From the NCBI GenBank assembly GCA_002205965.3, contig NADL03000650.1:496001-560000 (forward strand): a stretch of DNA of 64,000 nucleotides, written 5' to 3'. Origin of the DNA: Kappaphycus alvarezii (lineage: Eukaryota; Rhodophyta; Florideophyceae; Gigartinales; Solieriaceae). Under the pieces are notes generated by a model. It was not told where the DNA came from. It ran no database searches and was given only the letters and a program-made list of their open reading frames with translations. The translations under genes and the position numbers were made by a program. Below, one piece after another: positions 47,901 to 56,974 of the stretch. Numbering within the stretch: the first letter of the stretch is position 1; every line of letters starts with the position of its first letter.

Positions 47901-48840
47901 TCAAATCCGGGAACAGCAACAAATGAGGAAAAAGATGACAGCAGGAAGTACAGGAAATGGAGAGTGGAAAAAATAAATCTAGAAGGTTATATAGAGTGGA
48001 GATAAATTTTAACCAGATCATCTGGAATGCAGGCTGCCGGAGCCTGGATCGCAAGATGGGCAAGCCTGCTAGCACTAAGATGAGGCTGATTGACCTTCAG
48101 CTCATATCCTTTTTTTCTTTTTTTTTTGTTAATTTACAATATCTCTACCGAAATTTTCGATATAGCTATGTCTACAGAGACGCATTGACTCGGCATTGGA
48201 ATACGAGCTGTCTTCGTTGCGGCATCTTTTCGTATATGTTACCCTTAGTCCTCATCCTTGCTTTCTATTCCATAAGGACCATTACTGCGGGGTATAATGG
48301 TTGGAAAAGCAAAGCTGAACCTTTTTGAAGTCAAGATATTAGGGAAAAAAGGGCAAGGAGTGGGTGGCCCTTGTGGAGAGGAAGGAAAGAAAAAGGATAC
48401 AAGGGAGCTCGATCGCCCTGGTCCCTCTTTTTTACGTCTCAAGGTGGCGCCAAGGCTGGTCATATTCCACAAGAACCATACCGCTAGTTTATCTACATAA
48501 ATTTGCAAGCTCCTGATTTGGTGTCGCAACCTCCAGGACGCCGCTAAAGTATATTGACAACAACTGCTCGAGCGCGATCAAGTTGGGTGGTGCACTGAAA
48601 AGGCTGAGGGACAGGCACTACTGGAGGCGACCAAAGGTTTCTGCACCTAGTGCTGAGGGGGGAGGTGGTGTGGAGGTAAGGCGGGCAGTCAAATAGGTCG
48701 CTCATACGATTAATTTTTCTGTAAGAGAGGTGCACTTTGAGTGCCGGGGAATGTTACTTCCTTACTTTACCACAGACATATGCAGGAGCAACATGCAAAA
48801 TACTGAATATCCCATCGTAACAAACCTAAAAGAATTAGGT
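47901..48840. other. no recognisable gene
   Basis: Short frames only, plus a T-rich run at about 48109-48128. No motif is seen. Confidence 0.4.
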
Positions 48841-49400
48841 CTGAGTAGGGTGGCGAATCTCTGCATGTTGCGAGGCGGGACATATTACAGACGCGGCACA
48901 CGTGGAACAAATCGCATAACTAAGCTGCCTTATAAATCCAAGTCTTCAATCCTCCCTTCGAGTACCCGCTGCATGTTGCGACAGCGGCCGAATATTCGTC
49001 TATTACCTTCGACGTCGTTGCAGACGGCGATCCAAGCGAGTCGAGGGCTAGCGGCACAAACTTCCATCCCAATTCTGATCGCCCTGGGAGGACTTCACCA
49101 GGAATGGCTGCTACTTGGCCGGAAAGCTCCCTATTTTACCGTCTTTCCGCTTCATTGGCAACGGAGCGATCCTCAAGCGATCAAATGAACATGAAACTTT
49201 CTTGGAATGAATATGTTACTGTGACGCCGTACGCCGCGGGCTACGCAGGGGCGGCAAGGTGTAGAATTTTAATGTGACTCCGGAGAGATGGGTTATTCCA
49301 CGTGTCGGGAAGAATATCTACTCGCACTAGGGTTTATATAACCGTACTGCACACTACAGTAAGATGTGGAAATTGACGCTGGAGCATGCGGCCAAGTAGA
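48841..49400 (-). pseudogene. LINE-like C-terminus, copy E
   Basis: Minus-strand reading from 49400: VRVDILPDT (RPADI position), YGVTVTYSFQESFM, VANEAERR, VAAIPGEVLPGRSELGWKF, VPLALDSLGSPSATTSKVI, DEYSAAVATCSGYSKGGLKT, then QLSYAICSTCAASVICP across a small frameshift. It is closest to copy B. Several stops and shifts. The zinc cluster is lost, so the copy is truncated on its 5' side. Confidence 0.55.
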
Positions 49401-50786
49401 ACTCATGGTAGGTTAAGCTTGGAATATCAGGGAATAAAAGGAGAAAAACAAACATTTCATTCAGTTCAGAGTTATAAAGTTCGCAATATGCTTCAATAGG
49501 CTTCGAAAAAAAACATCAAGAAAAGCCAATAATTTTTTGCCCAGTTTATGGGCTCTACAGGAAATATAAAAAGGTTTTGACCAACTTCCACATCTTACCA
49601 TTGCACGAACCGGCCTTAACCCCTTTAAGTAAGCCCCATTTTACCGCGGTTCGTCCAATTTCTTCAGGTCATACGGTAACCAAATTTACAAGAATATTTA
49701 CAAGTTTAACCCGATTTCAAAGTCAAATTGCGATTTCAACTTTAAAACAATATATATATATTTCCAATCCATTGCAGCGTACTACACAAAATGTGCAAGA
49801 TAAATGTGGTTTAGGTAGTTGCAAACTTCATTAAAGGGTGATAAAAGCGCTTCCTATCCTCCCTTTCTGATTCATTAGTGCTATCAACTCCGTCGAAATA
49901 CTGAGGTAGACTTAAGAGAATATATTTAACTCTTGCGAGTTTAACATGAAGGAGTAGAGCCTATGAGTTGCTCCTGGATTTCGACGCTGAAAAGGGCTAG
50001 TATGACGCGCCATGATGTTTTTGAAGAGCTGATTGAGCATGTAGGTGATCTTTACTTAGAAAGAAGCTTGTGCTAAAATTCACGACATTATTCACCACTA
50101 TTTCTCTTACTAAGGAACATTTTTCAGCGATGGTTGGGCATAACTTGCAGTCAGAGCTAGAAATCTTAAACTTAACGCTGCAGGAAAAGAATTGTTTGCT
50201 AAAATAAAATAAGTAGCGCATGCTAACTGCGGTGGAGCGGAGAAAGCTCTTTTGTGCGCCCCTCGGTCGCCTGCGCGAAGCGAGCTTCGGGCGGGTGAAC
50301 GAGGAGCGTCAACTTAGATGAAATAAACTCATTTACTTTATTACTAATTGGTTCTCCTCGAAAAGAAAGCGCTGCATCCATGGCGTAGCATCCGTGTTTG
50401 ATTTTGTGTATGTCTTTGTGTTTTGACTCAATCCTATGAACCTTTTTCGAGCATTGAGAAGGCAGACAGAAACTATCAGAAGAGCGTTACGCTTTGCCAT
50501 GTCTGGAAAAAGGGCTAACCTGCATCTTCCAAATGGACTTTTGATAGGCCATATGTCCTAATCTTTTGCCTGTGTCTCGCTTTGCATGATTATTTGCGTG
50601 ACTAAATCAATCGCAGCGAGTTCTGCATTACAGATATTCTTATCGTCTGTGTTCCGATCAAGAATAATCTTTCCGTTTGTAATTCTTGTATCGATAATGA
50701 AAGCACTATTCACCAGTATCGCGAATCCCACTGATGTCAAATAATCTTCGAGTTTAGGGCATTTTCGTCCCGATAGAGACGCCATT
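49401..50786. other. no recognisable gene
   Basis: Open frames at 49577-49834 (+), 49997-50221 (-) and 50558-50806 (-, 82 codons) were read. The last looks protein-like (SGRKCPKLEDYLTSVGFAIL) but matches no family I know. Confidence 0.35.
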
Positions 50787-51889
50787 TTGCCCTCGTGCCA
50801 AGACACGGATATTTTATGCTTGCATTGTTGGATGAAGCAAAAAATTGGGACAGATGAGCAAAGCTTCGCCCAGAGTCAGGGGCCGAATGGAGGGACCCAA
50901 AATGTTACGCTTATCACTGAGGAGGACGAGCAGAAGGACACCAAAGATGATGAAGCCAACGCAGTGAGGAGGGAACGTGACGGAGAGCCCTTGCAAAAGC
51001 GAGTGGCAACAGTAAGTGGGGGGGAAAATTGGTTTGGTTTACTGCGAGTAATGGAACGGTTGAGAGTCCTCTGTATTTGTAATCAAACCATTGGCGGGAC
51101 CTACATTGTGATACTCTAATGTCTATTCGCAGCATTACGAATCCAGGGATTATCCCGGAAGGCACCCCCGGCCCCATTCAACAGCGCAAAGGCAGGATAA
51201 AGGGTAAGAAGAAAAAGAACAGGAAGCATGGGGTCCGTCGGCTTGAAGGAATTGTCGAGCAGTATGATGTCCTGGCGAGTCTTTCATATGCCAATACTGG
51301 GATCAGCTTTGAGCAGCTACTGCGTGGGGACACGAGGCAACCGGAAAAAATACTCAGAAAGAACTTGAAGAGCGTTCCTGGGCGGCTCACCGTAGTGCAG
51401 GAGGAGAACGGCTATGTGCCCGTTGAGGAAGAAGATGGTGGTGACCCGGGTCCAGAGGAAGGAGAGGAAACAAGCAGCCGACAGATAAACAGCTGGAACA
51501 ACTCCTCCAGGCCGAGTTGGACCAGACTGAAAATGATGTCGTGCAGTCAATGGTCACCACGTAAGAGCGTTTCTCGACACCCGTGCGCTCCCGAACATAA
51601 TGTCTCGGAGGTTGCGCCGTCGGTTACACTTGACGGCAAGCGAGACGAGTCGTCGCATCACGGTCGCAGACGGAAACACAGCGAGAATGCCGGGAGAAGT
51701 GGTCGGTGGCTCGCTGACGCTTGGGACATTGGCAGTTCCCCTTACTTTCCTTGTCCTCATGGATTTCCCTGTCGACCTCTTCCAGCGACGTGGATCCAAC
51801 CGACCACTTACCTTCCCTACATTAAAATTGAAACTCATTTACAGCAAATAGTTTCTATGGTGTCCACTGCAGTCCGACAATATGGCTAG
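50787..51889 (+). pseudogene. LTR-retroelement gag/protease relic
   Basis: Two plus-strand frames follow each other: 50787-51119, then 51119-51889 (no ATG at its start). The second reads as a polyprotein linker: GRIKGKKKKNRKHGVRRLEG, YDVLASLSYANTGISFEQLL, an acidic stretch. In the next frame (about 51545-51851) comes a retroviral-type aspartic protease: HHVRAFLDTRALPNIMSRRL, RITVADGNTARMPGEVVGG, VPLTFLVLMDFPVD. The active site D-T-G-A reads D-T-R-A, so the protease is inactive. The 80-bp dispersed repeat (51029-51108) lies within the first frame. The relic ends where LINE-like copy F begins. Confidence 0.55.
51029..51108 (+). repeat. 80-bp dispersed repeat, copy 2
   Basis: Same sequence as 25941-26020 with three differences; here it sits inside a gag-like frame. 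Confidence 0.8.
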
Positions 51890-52190
51890 GAACTAACCGT
51901 ATGGTTCACGTCGGTTACGTGCAGCGGCTGATAGCCATAGCGATAGACGAACAGATGATGCCACTTAGGCGCTGATACACAAGCCGGCGTACCACGCCTG
52001 CAGTCGTGCTATATTTCCGTGCTATTCGCGGGATTAACTCCTCGAGCAATACAATCGTTTGTGGGGCAGGCGCACCGAGAGAATCAAACGCAATCGGTTG
52101 AAACGTGGAGTTCGGTGCATGGGTCGGGGTGCCGGACGGTGCAAGGGGGAGGCACTGTTTAATGCATTCACTACTGTACAAAGAACCCAA
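51850..52190 (-). pseudogene. LINE-like C-terminus, copy F, next to SBDS
   Basis: Minus-strand frame 52190-51915 reads STFQPIAFDSLGAPAPQ, LLEELIPRIARKYSTTAG, VYQRLSGIICSSIAMAI. It is the same subfamily as copy C. The 3' tail (51914-51850) can be lined up with copy C's tail (TTAGTTCCTAGCCA...AGAAAC) and ends near AAATGAGTTTC, close to the ATGAGTAAA end of copies A and C. Only the last 90 codons are present, as expected for a 5'-truncated LINE insertion. The truncated end is about 200 bp upstream of the SBDS start codon. Confidence 0.55.
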
Positions 52191-52391
52191 AATTCCTTTT
52201 TTACACCAGAATCGCTCTCATTGGACGGTGGTTCGTTTCAGAAAAATTCTAGATTCCACCTGGTTTGATAACCATCACCGCCGCCACGATTATATTAACG
52301 CCCTCAACAACGTCTGCACCGTTGTGTGTTCTCCACTGCGACAACCCTCTAGGCCACAGCAATTCCCTCATACACATTCCCTCGCTGCAGA
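52191..52391 (+). promoter_or_regulatory. SBDS upstream region
   Basis: About 200 bp between LINE-like copy F and the SBDS ATG must hold the promoter and 5' UTR. ATTGG (an inverted CCAAT box) occurs at about 52219, and ATTATATTA at about 52288. No element is proven. Confidence 0.3.
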
Positions 52392-53147
52392 ATGTCTCTG
52401 AAGCAGCCCGTCACCCAGGTCCGCCTCACTAATGTTGCCGTAGTTCGTTTGAAACGCCGCGGCAAACGTTTTGAATTAGCCTGCTACAAGAACAAGGTCA
52501 TGTCCTGGCGTCAAGGCACAGAGAGAGATATCGACGAGGTTTTGCAGACAACCAGTATCTTCACCAATGTCTCTAAGGGAATCCTCTCCAACACGAGGGA
52601 CCTCGTTTACTCTTTCAAGACAGACAACCTCGACGATATCGTCCAAGAAATTCTGCAAAAGGGCGAACTGCAGGTCTCCGAACGAGAGCGCCAATATCAT
52701 GCCGACAATTTATTTAATGAAATCGCGCTCATCGTGTCTGAGAAATGTGTTGATCGCAGCACAAATCGCCCATTCAGTGTTGGAGTCATTGAGCGTGCGA
52801 TGCGTGACATCATTCATTACGCCGTCTTGCCGAATAAGACAGCTAAGGTTCAAGCCCAGATTGTGATCAAACAACTTGAAAATCACATGAACATTAGTCG
52901 TGCGCAAATGCGCCTTCACGTTTCCATCCCATCCTCCAAGGGAAAGCAACTAAAGGAATTACTATCATCGCATGTCCAGCACTGGGAGCATGAGGAGTGG
53001 GACCCCGACCTGCAGGCCACTGTATTAATTGATCCAGGATCTTTCCGCCCAATTGACGAAATTCTCAGGGAGCATACTCGTGGTCAGGCTACCTTCGAAG
53101 TACTCGATCTCGCCGTAGTGGAGGATAATGACGAACAATTGGCCTGA
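52392..53147 (+). CDS. SBDS: SBDS/Sdo1 ribosome maturation protein
   Basis: A single exon of 251 codons plus stop, the standard length for eukaryotic SBDS (about 250). The N-terminal FYSH domain (residues 1-95) is highly conserved: QVRLTNVAVVRLKRRGKRFE, ACYKNKVMSWR, DIDEVLQT, FTNVSKG. The helical middle domain has SERERQYHADNLFNEIALIV, DRSTNRPFSVGVIERAMRDI and ALLPNKTAK-like residues. The C-terminal ferredoxin-like domain runs from RAQMRLHVSIPSSKGKQLKE to LIDPGSFRPIDE. SBDS works with the GTPase EFL1 (family knowledge) to release eIF6 from pre-60S subunits, letting them join 40S. ATG 52392 gives the usual N-terminus. It converges on RPF2 with about 35 bp between the stops, so their 3' ends must be very short or overlap. 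No damage seen. Confidence 0.95.
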   Translation: MSLKQPVTQVRLTNVAVVRLKRRGKRFELACYKNKVMSWRQGTERDIDEVLQTTSIFTNVSKGILSNTRDLVYSFKTDNLDDIVQEILQKGELQVSERERQYHADNLFNEIALIVSEKCVDRSTNRPFSVGVIERAMRDIIHYAVLPNKTAKVQAQIVIKQLENHMNISRAQMRLHVSIPSSKGKQLKELLSSHVQHWEHEEWDPDLQATVLIDPGSFRPIDEILREHTRGQATFEVLDLAVVEDNDEQLA

Positions 53148-53182
53148 AAACTATATATCTTACCGCCCCTCGCTTTAGTTGT
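53148..53182. other. shared 3' intergenic space of SBDS and RPF2
   Basis: Only 35 bases separate the two stop codons. They are AT-rich at the SBDS side (AAAACTATATATCTTACC). Transcription and polyadenylation of the two genes must overlap. Confidence 0.8.
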
Positions 53183-54208
53183 TCACGTCTTTACCCGTTT
53201 CGGAGCAGACTCCGTCCCCCTACTCCCTTCACTCCTTGCCTGTATACCGCTACCTTCGTCCCGTTTTCCTTCCTTCACATCCGGCGTGACGCTCTCCTCA
53301 ACAATTTCAAACCTCCGTTTCTTTCTCAGACCTATCATATTCGCCAGTGCCATTCCAGACAAGTCCTGTCTTACCATGTGAACCTGACCCTTCTTATCAC
53401 CCTTTGCATCCTTTGACACATTCTTTACCTTCCGCGCCGCCTCAGGTTGCTTCGGTTTCTTCATTGCTGCCTTCATCAGACTTTCTGCCGCTATTTGCCT
53501 ACGTCTTAACGTCAGATCGAAATTGGGCCCCGTCCCTTTCAACTCCACTCTCGGGAGAGAGGAGTTAGGCGACTTTTTTAGGACAATACCATACTGTCGA
53601 AACATTACCGTCCAATCTCCTTTCAAACTAAACACAATGACCCTATCAATCCCGTTTAAGCTCACAACACTCGCCTCCTCAGGCCCTCGAAAGATGTCGA
53701 GCAACACGGACCGTAACGTTCGTGTCAAGGGTGTGGCCTCGAAGTCGTCCCCGTTGAATATGACAAGCGGTTTGGAGCCCGGTGCGCTTTTCAGACTTGG
53801 AAGTTTGGCAGACGGGATGTAGTTGGTAATGCCGAATTCAAACATATCAAGAATATTGAAATTAAACATTCGACCAAGGATAAGATTGTGAGGACGTTTC
53901 TTATTGCTGTTGACGAGTGCAAAAAGAGAGCAGTTGTTGAGGCACGCCAGATTTTCCAAGTGGGTCTCTCCGCCGGCGTCGAAAGGAAGTATTTCATTCT
54001 TGTGTTGGAGCTTTTTGCAGCGGGGGCGTTGGAGAGTGTGAAGCTCGTTCAGAATGGCATTACAGATGGCGGAAGTTGAGTGCCCCTTAAGGGCAAGCAA
54101 GGATTTGGGTGATTCGATGATCTTAGGCAAACGAGAACTAATGGCGCGTCTCCCGGCGCCTGTTTTGGCAGTTACGGATAGATGGTTGTGCTCGTGTATT
54201 TTGCCCAT
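53183..54208 (-). CDS. RPF2: RPF2, Brix-domain ribosome production factor 2
   Basis: A single exon, 341 codons plus stop from the ATG at 54208 (MGKIHEHNH). The frame stays open a little further upstream but has no other ATG. The Brix domain spans roughly residues 65-245: KLQHKNEILPFDAGG, NCSLFALVNSNKKRPHNLIL, GRMFNFNILDMFEFGI, GSKPLVIFNGDDFEATPLTR, LRSVLLDIFRG, then LPRVELKGTGPNFDLTLRR. The C-terminal tail is basic, with KKPKQPEAARKVKNVSKDA and GQVHMVRQDL as in known RPF2 proteins. With RRS1, RPF2 loads the 5S rRNA and its proteins L5 and L11 onto the 60S precursor in the nucleolus (family knowledge). It faces SBDS tail to tail; both act on the large subunit, early and late respectively. Intact. 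Confidence 0.94.
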   Translation of the reverse strand: MGKIHEHNHLSVTAKTGAGRRAISSRLPKIIESPKSLLALKGHSTSAICNAILNELHTLQRPRCKKLQHKNEILPFDAGGETHLENLACLNNCSLFALVNSNKKRPHNLILGRMFNFNILDMFEFGITNYIPSAKLPSLKSAPGSKPLVIFNGDDFEATPLTRTLRSVLLDIFRGPEEASVVSLNGIDRVIVFSLKGDWTVMFRQYGIVLKKSPNSSLPRVELKGTGPNFDLTLRRRQIAAESLMKAAMKKPKQPEAARKVKNVSKDAKGDKKGQVHMVRQDLSGMALANMIGLRKKRRFEIVEESVTPDVKEGKRDEGSGIQARSEGSRGTESAPKRVKT

Positions 54209-54400
54209 GGTTCGAAGTGTGATGGCGTGGCAGCGTGAACGAAGCACACGGTAATTCAGGAAAATCGGTTTTGTTCTCGGCTAAGTCCGTTGCATAATGG
54301 CCTTTCAGAACTCTGCGGCCTTGCCTAGGGACGGCGGGGGACGGCGACAGGCTGTTAGCTGGTTTTGACGTCACGGTAACACTGTGGCTGTGTACGCATG

Positions 54401-54430
54401 TACAGCACAGTACAGCACAGAACAGTACAG
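54401..54430. repeat. (NACAG)6 pentanucleotide array
   Basis: TACAG CACAG TACAG CACAG AACAG TACAG: six pentamers with variation at the first base. Confidence 0.9.
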
Positions 54431-54725
54431 TATGGGGACAAGCGTCAGTGAAGGCCAACTCATTTTGGCGGTGGCCTATATTCTTACAATAGTCAGCACT
54501 TACCTGCTGATTACAGTTTTTTGTGATAATTTAGGGCAAAGCGATAAGCGGTCAAAAATGTACACTTCGTTCACATTCGTACTGTTTCACGTTCGTACTG
54601 TACTGTATAGTACAGTGCACGTGGCCGACGTGGACCACCTGGATAGCACTTTGCTACAGTAGCAGCATAGTACCGTAGGTTACCGCACTGGACTCTCGAT
54701 ATTTAGGCAGTAAAGTTTTTCGAGG

Positions 54726-54740
54726 TACAGTACAGTACAG
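54726..54740. repeat. (TACAG)3
   Basis: Three perfect TACAG units in the same patch as 54401-54430. Confidence 0.85.
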
Positions 54741-54891
54741 TATGTACACTTTCGATGATACAGTTGTTGGAATGCGTGCATTCATGCACATTGCGGTCAT
54801 GCTGAATCACCGAAAACAGCGCACATGCTCCGCCACACCAGCGAAAAGACGAATAAATAGAGAGCTTATTGCTAGTGTCTATTGGACCGTT

Positions 54892-55316
54892 GTCCTCATC
54901 ATGAGGACATTTGTCCTCATATGAGGACTACTTTTAGCACTTCTTTTTCAATACAAAATTTTTTTACCTCAGCGCATTTCTTGTCCCTCCGCATTAGTTC
55001 ATGAGTGTAGATGGCCGATCAAAACAAACTTTTCAAGATTGTTGACCTCGGTGAAGGCTAGACCAATTTTCCCTTACCAGCTTCCGCTCTTCGCAAGAAG
55101 TTGTGAAAACGACTTCATTTTGGAAGGTAAAATAGTTCGTATTATCATGGGGGGTTTCAGAAACGAGGGCGCATGTACAGTAAAAATTACTGTACTGTAA
55201 CTAAACATAGAAAACCTTTTTTCCAGTAAAAAATTCGGGCTTCCAAAACATTTTCCTTTCCAAAATGTAACGGAAATTGTCCTCATATGAGGACAAAGTG
55301 TGCCTCATATGAGGAC
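54892..55316. mobile_element. possible small element bounded by paired palindromes
   Basis: Left end: GTCCTCATCATGAGGAC (54892-54908), four bases, GTCCTCATATGAGGAC (54913-54928). Right end: GTCCTCATATGAGGAC (55279-55294), about seven bases, CCTCATATGAGGAC (55303-55316). Thus each end of a 425-bp segment carries two copies of a 16-bp palindrome. The interior has no coding frame of note (a 70-codon minus frame at 55074-55286 is unrecognised) and contains TACTGTACTG at about 55187. A degenerate relative is at 4978-5006. The arrangement suggests a non-autonomous mobile sequence or a cluster of binding sites for a dimeric protein. Confidence 0.4.
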
Positions 55317-55840
55317 AGTGCGTGGTCGGATAGACACTAGCTAGTTATAAACTGTTTTCTAGTACGGACAGCCTATCTTAGTTACTTCTTCAATCGCAAC
55401 CTTGATTTCCGTTTTCTTTGATTGTTCTTGGTTGCTGGCACACACCGGGGGTGGCCAAACCGCACTTTTCAAACATTAAAGAACAAAATCGATTTTCTCG
55501 GTTGCTTCGTGACCGCCGGGTGAAAACGGGAAATTGAAGTCGCGATGAGTTGGGTTACTTCTCGGAGTTGGACTGTACTTGAAGTCGTGGCTACCCTGGT
55601 GCATCGCGTTGATTGATGGGAGGGGTCCGATTATCATATGAGCTGCATGATTGGCATGTTTGAACTAGTAACTAGGGGAATTTATGAGTTCATGTGCAAT
55701 ATTTTGTTGCGCGGCGATGTATGTGACCTGTGTACGTCCCTTGCTGACATCTTCCGCGAAATTTTATAATGCTATGTTGACTAGTTTCCTTCTTTTGATG
55801 GATTCCTGGCTGTTTGCAATCTGTATTGCACTATTGTTGT
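55317..55840. other. no recognisable gene
   Basis: No open frame with a motif; the frame at 55684-55899 (+) overlaps the copia relic on the other strand. Confidence 0.4.
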
Positions 55841-56393
55841 CTATATATAGGTCAGATAGGTGTCTTCCGAGGATGCTGCAGTCGAGAGTGAGGCACTAGA
55901 GACATTGCGCTTGCTTGATCGTGTAAGAGACGGCCAAATACTCGGCCTCGCATGGATACTTTGATAAAATTGTTTTTGGCACTGTTTTACGTCACTACGG
56001 AAGCCCAAGCTGTATGTTTTATTCCCTTGCGTGATTTGAGGCCCTGAAAATTGACGTTGTCTCGTCGTCGCTGCATAATGCATTTGGGTGGCCCTTATGT
56101 GAATGTAGTGATCCGTTGCGGTAGGTTATGGCATGATTTGGCATAGCTTTTAGGTATCCAATAAGCTGCTTTAGGACTTCATGGTGAGCGTTCATGGGTT
56201 TTTGCATACTTTCTGCTAGTGTATTGACTGCAAAGTGAATATCAGGTCTGGTGCTATCAATGAGATTTTTGAAGTTACAGATTATGCTCTGGAACTGTTT
56301 CGCATGCTGAGGAGACATGGATTGAGCGTCAATAGCGTGGTTCCAGTTTGTATTTTCGAGTACAGGTGTTTTTCGAGTAGTGCACTGCGTCAT
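55841..56393 (-). pseudogene. Ty1/copia reverse transcriptase/RNase H relic
   Basis: Minus-strand frame 56393-56019 reads FQSIICNFKNLIDSTRPDIH then FAVNTLAESMQKPMNAHHEV and LKQLIGYLKAMPNHAITYRN, the typical copia RT/RNase H connection (TRPDI.FAV..L...P...H....KR.L.YL.GT). The next frame (56083-55841) continues into RNase H (KTYSLGFRSDVKQC, WPSLTRSSKRNVSSAS). Stops and a frame change show decay. The upstream RT core is not seen above 56400, so it is a fragment. Confidence 0.65.
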
Positions 56394-56974
56394 TTTGTGT
56401 GTGGTATTACGCGCACACGAGCAGATCTATGTAAAACTGTGGTTGAAACTTTGATTGAGGCTGGCTGGGTTAAGCCTGCCGATCCAAACCAGGGTTTATA
56501 CAGAACTAGAAATAGCTACACAATAACGGCCAATTCAGTCTAAAAGTAGCGAATTCAAAGGCTTCCCCGCAAAACAGCCCTGACGGTATCGTAATTAGCG
56601 CTTTCAGAATATTACTAGGCACAAATGACATATTCTGACAAGATGGGAGACGTACATTGGTCCAGGTGGCATGAGATAGCAAGTTAACTTTTGATTGGTA
56701 AATAAGTGATATAATATACCAGTGTTCAACTCGCCCATAACTATACCAAGTGTACCAATGGGATCAAACGCTGTGTTCAGAACTGTAAGGAAATGTGTAA
56801 TGACAGCAAAGTGCGTAGTAGCCCTGGTTGTAAGGTTAGTGGTAGTTTGATTCTACAGTATAGTAGATGCAGTAAATTCGTGTAAAGCTGTATGGCATAG
56901 GAAGTGAAATACAAAATCACTGACCCTTGAGGGAAGAATCGCCGGAAATTCAAAAATTCGATTTTTGAATTTCT
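56394..56974. other. spacer between copia and chromovirus relics
   Basis: An open plus-strand frame (56235-56543) is antisense to the copia relic. Nothing else is recognised. Confidence 0.4.

Larger units (their letters stand above)
54209..54891. other. RPF2 upstream region with pentamer repeats
   Basis: The first 100-150 bp should hold the RPF2 promoter; no box is obvious. From 54395 the sequence is rich in TACAG-type pentamers (54401-54430, about 54590-54625, 54726-54740). Open frames here are small and largely made of those repeats. Confidence 0.4.

Noticed and set aside
54209-54247. 13-codon upstream extension of RPF2 starting at GTG
   Set aside because: Eukaryotic starts are normally ATG; the ATG at 54208 gives a standard N-terminus.
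53347-54254. Several plus-strand ORFs of 60-100 codons
   Set aside because: All are antisense shadows of RPF2.
54892-55316. CRISPR-like array of palindromic repeats
   Set aside because: The repeats are only four, perfectly palindromic and clustered at the two ends with unequal spacing; there are no regular spacers and no cas genes, and the genome is eukaryotic.
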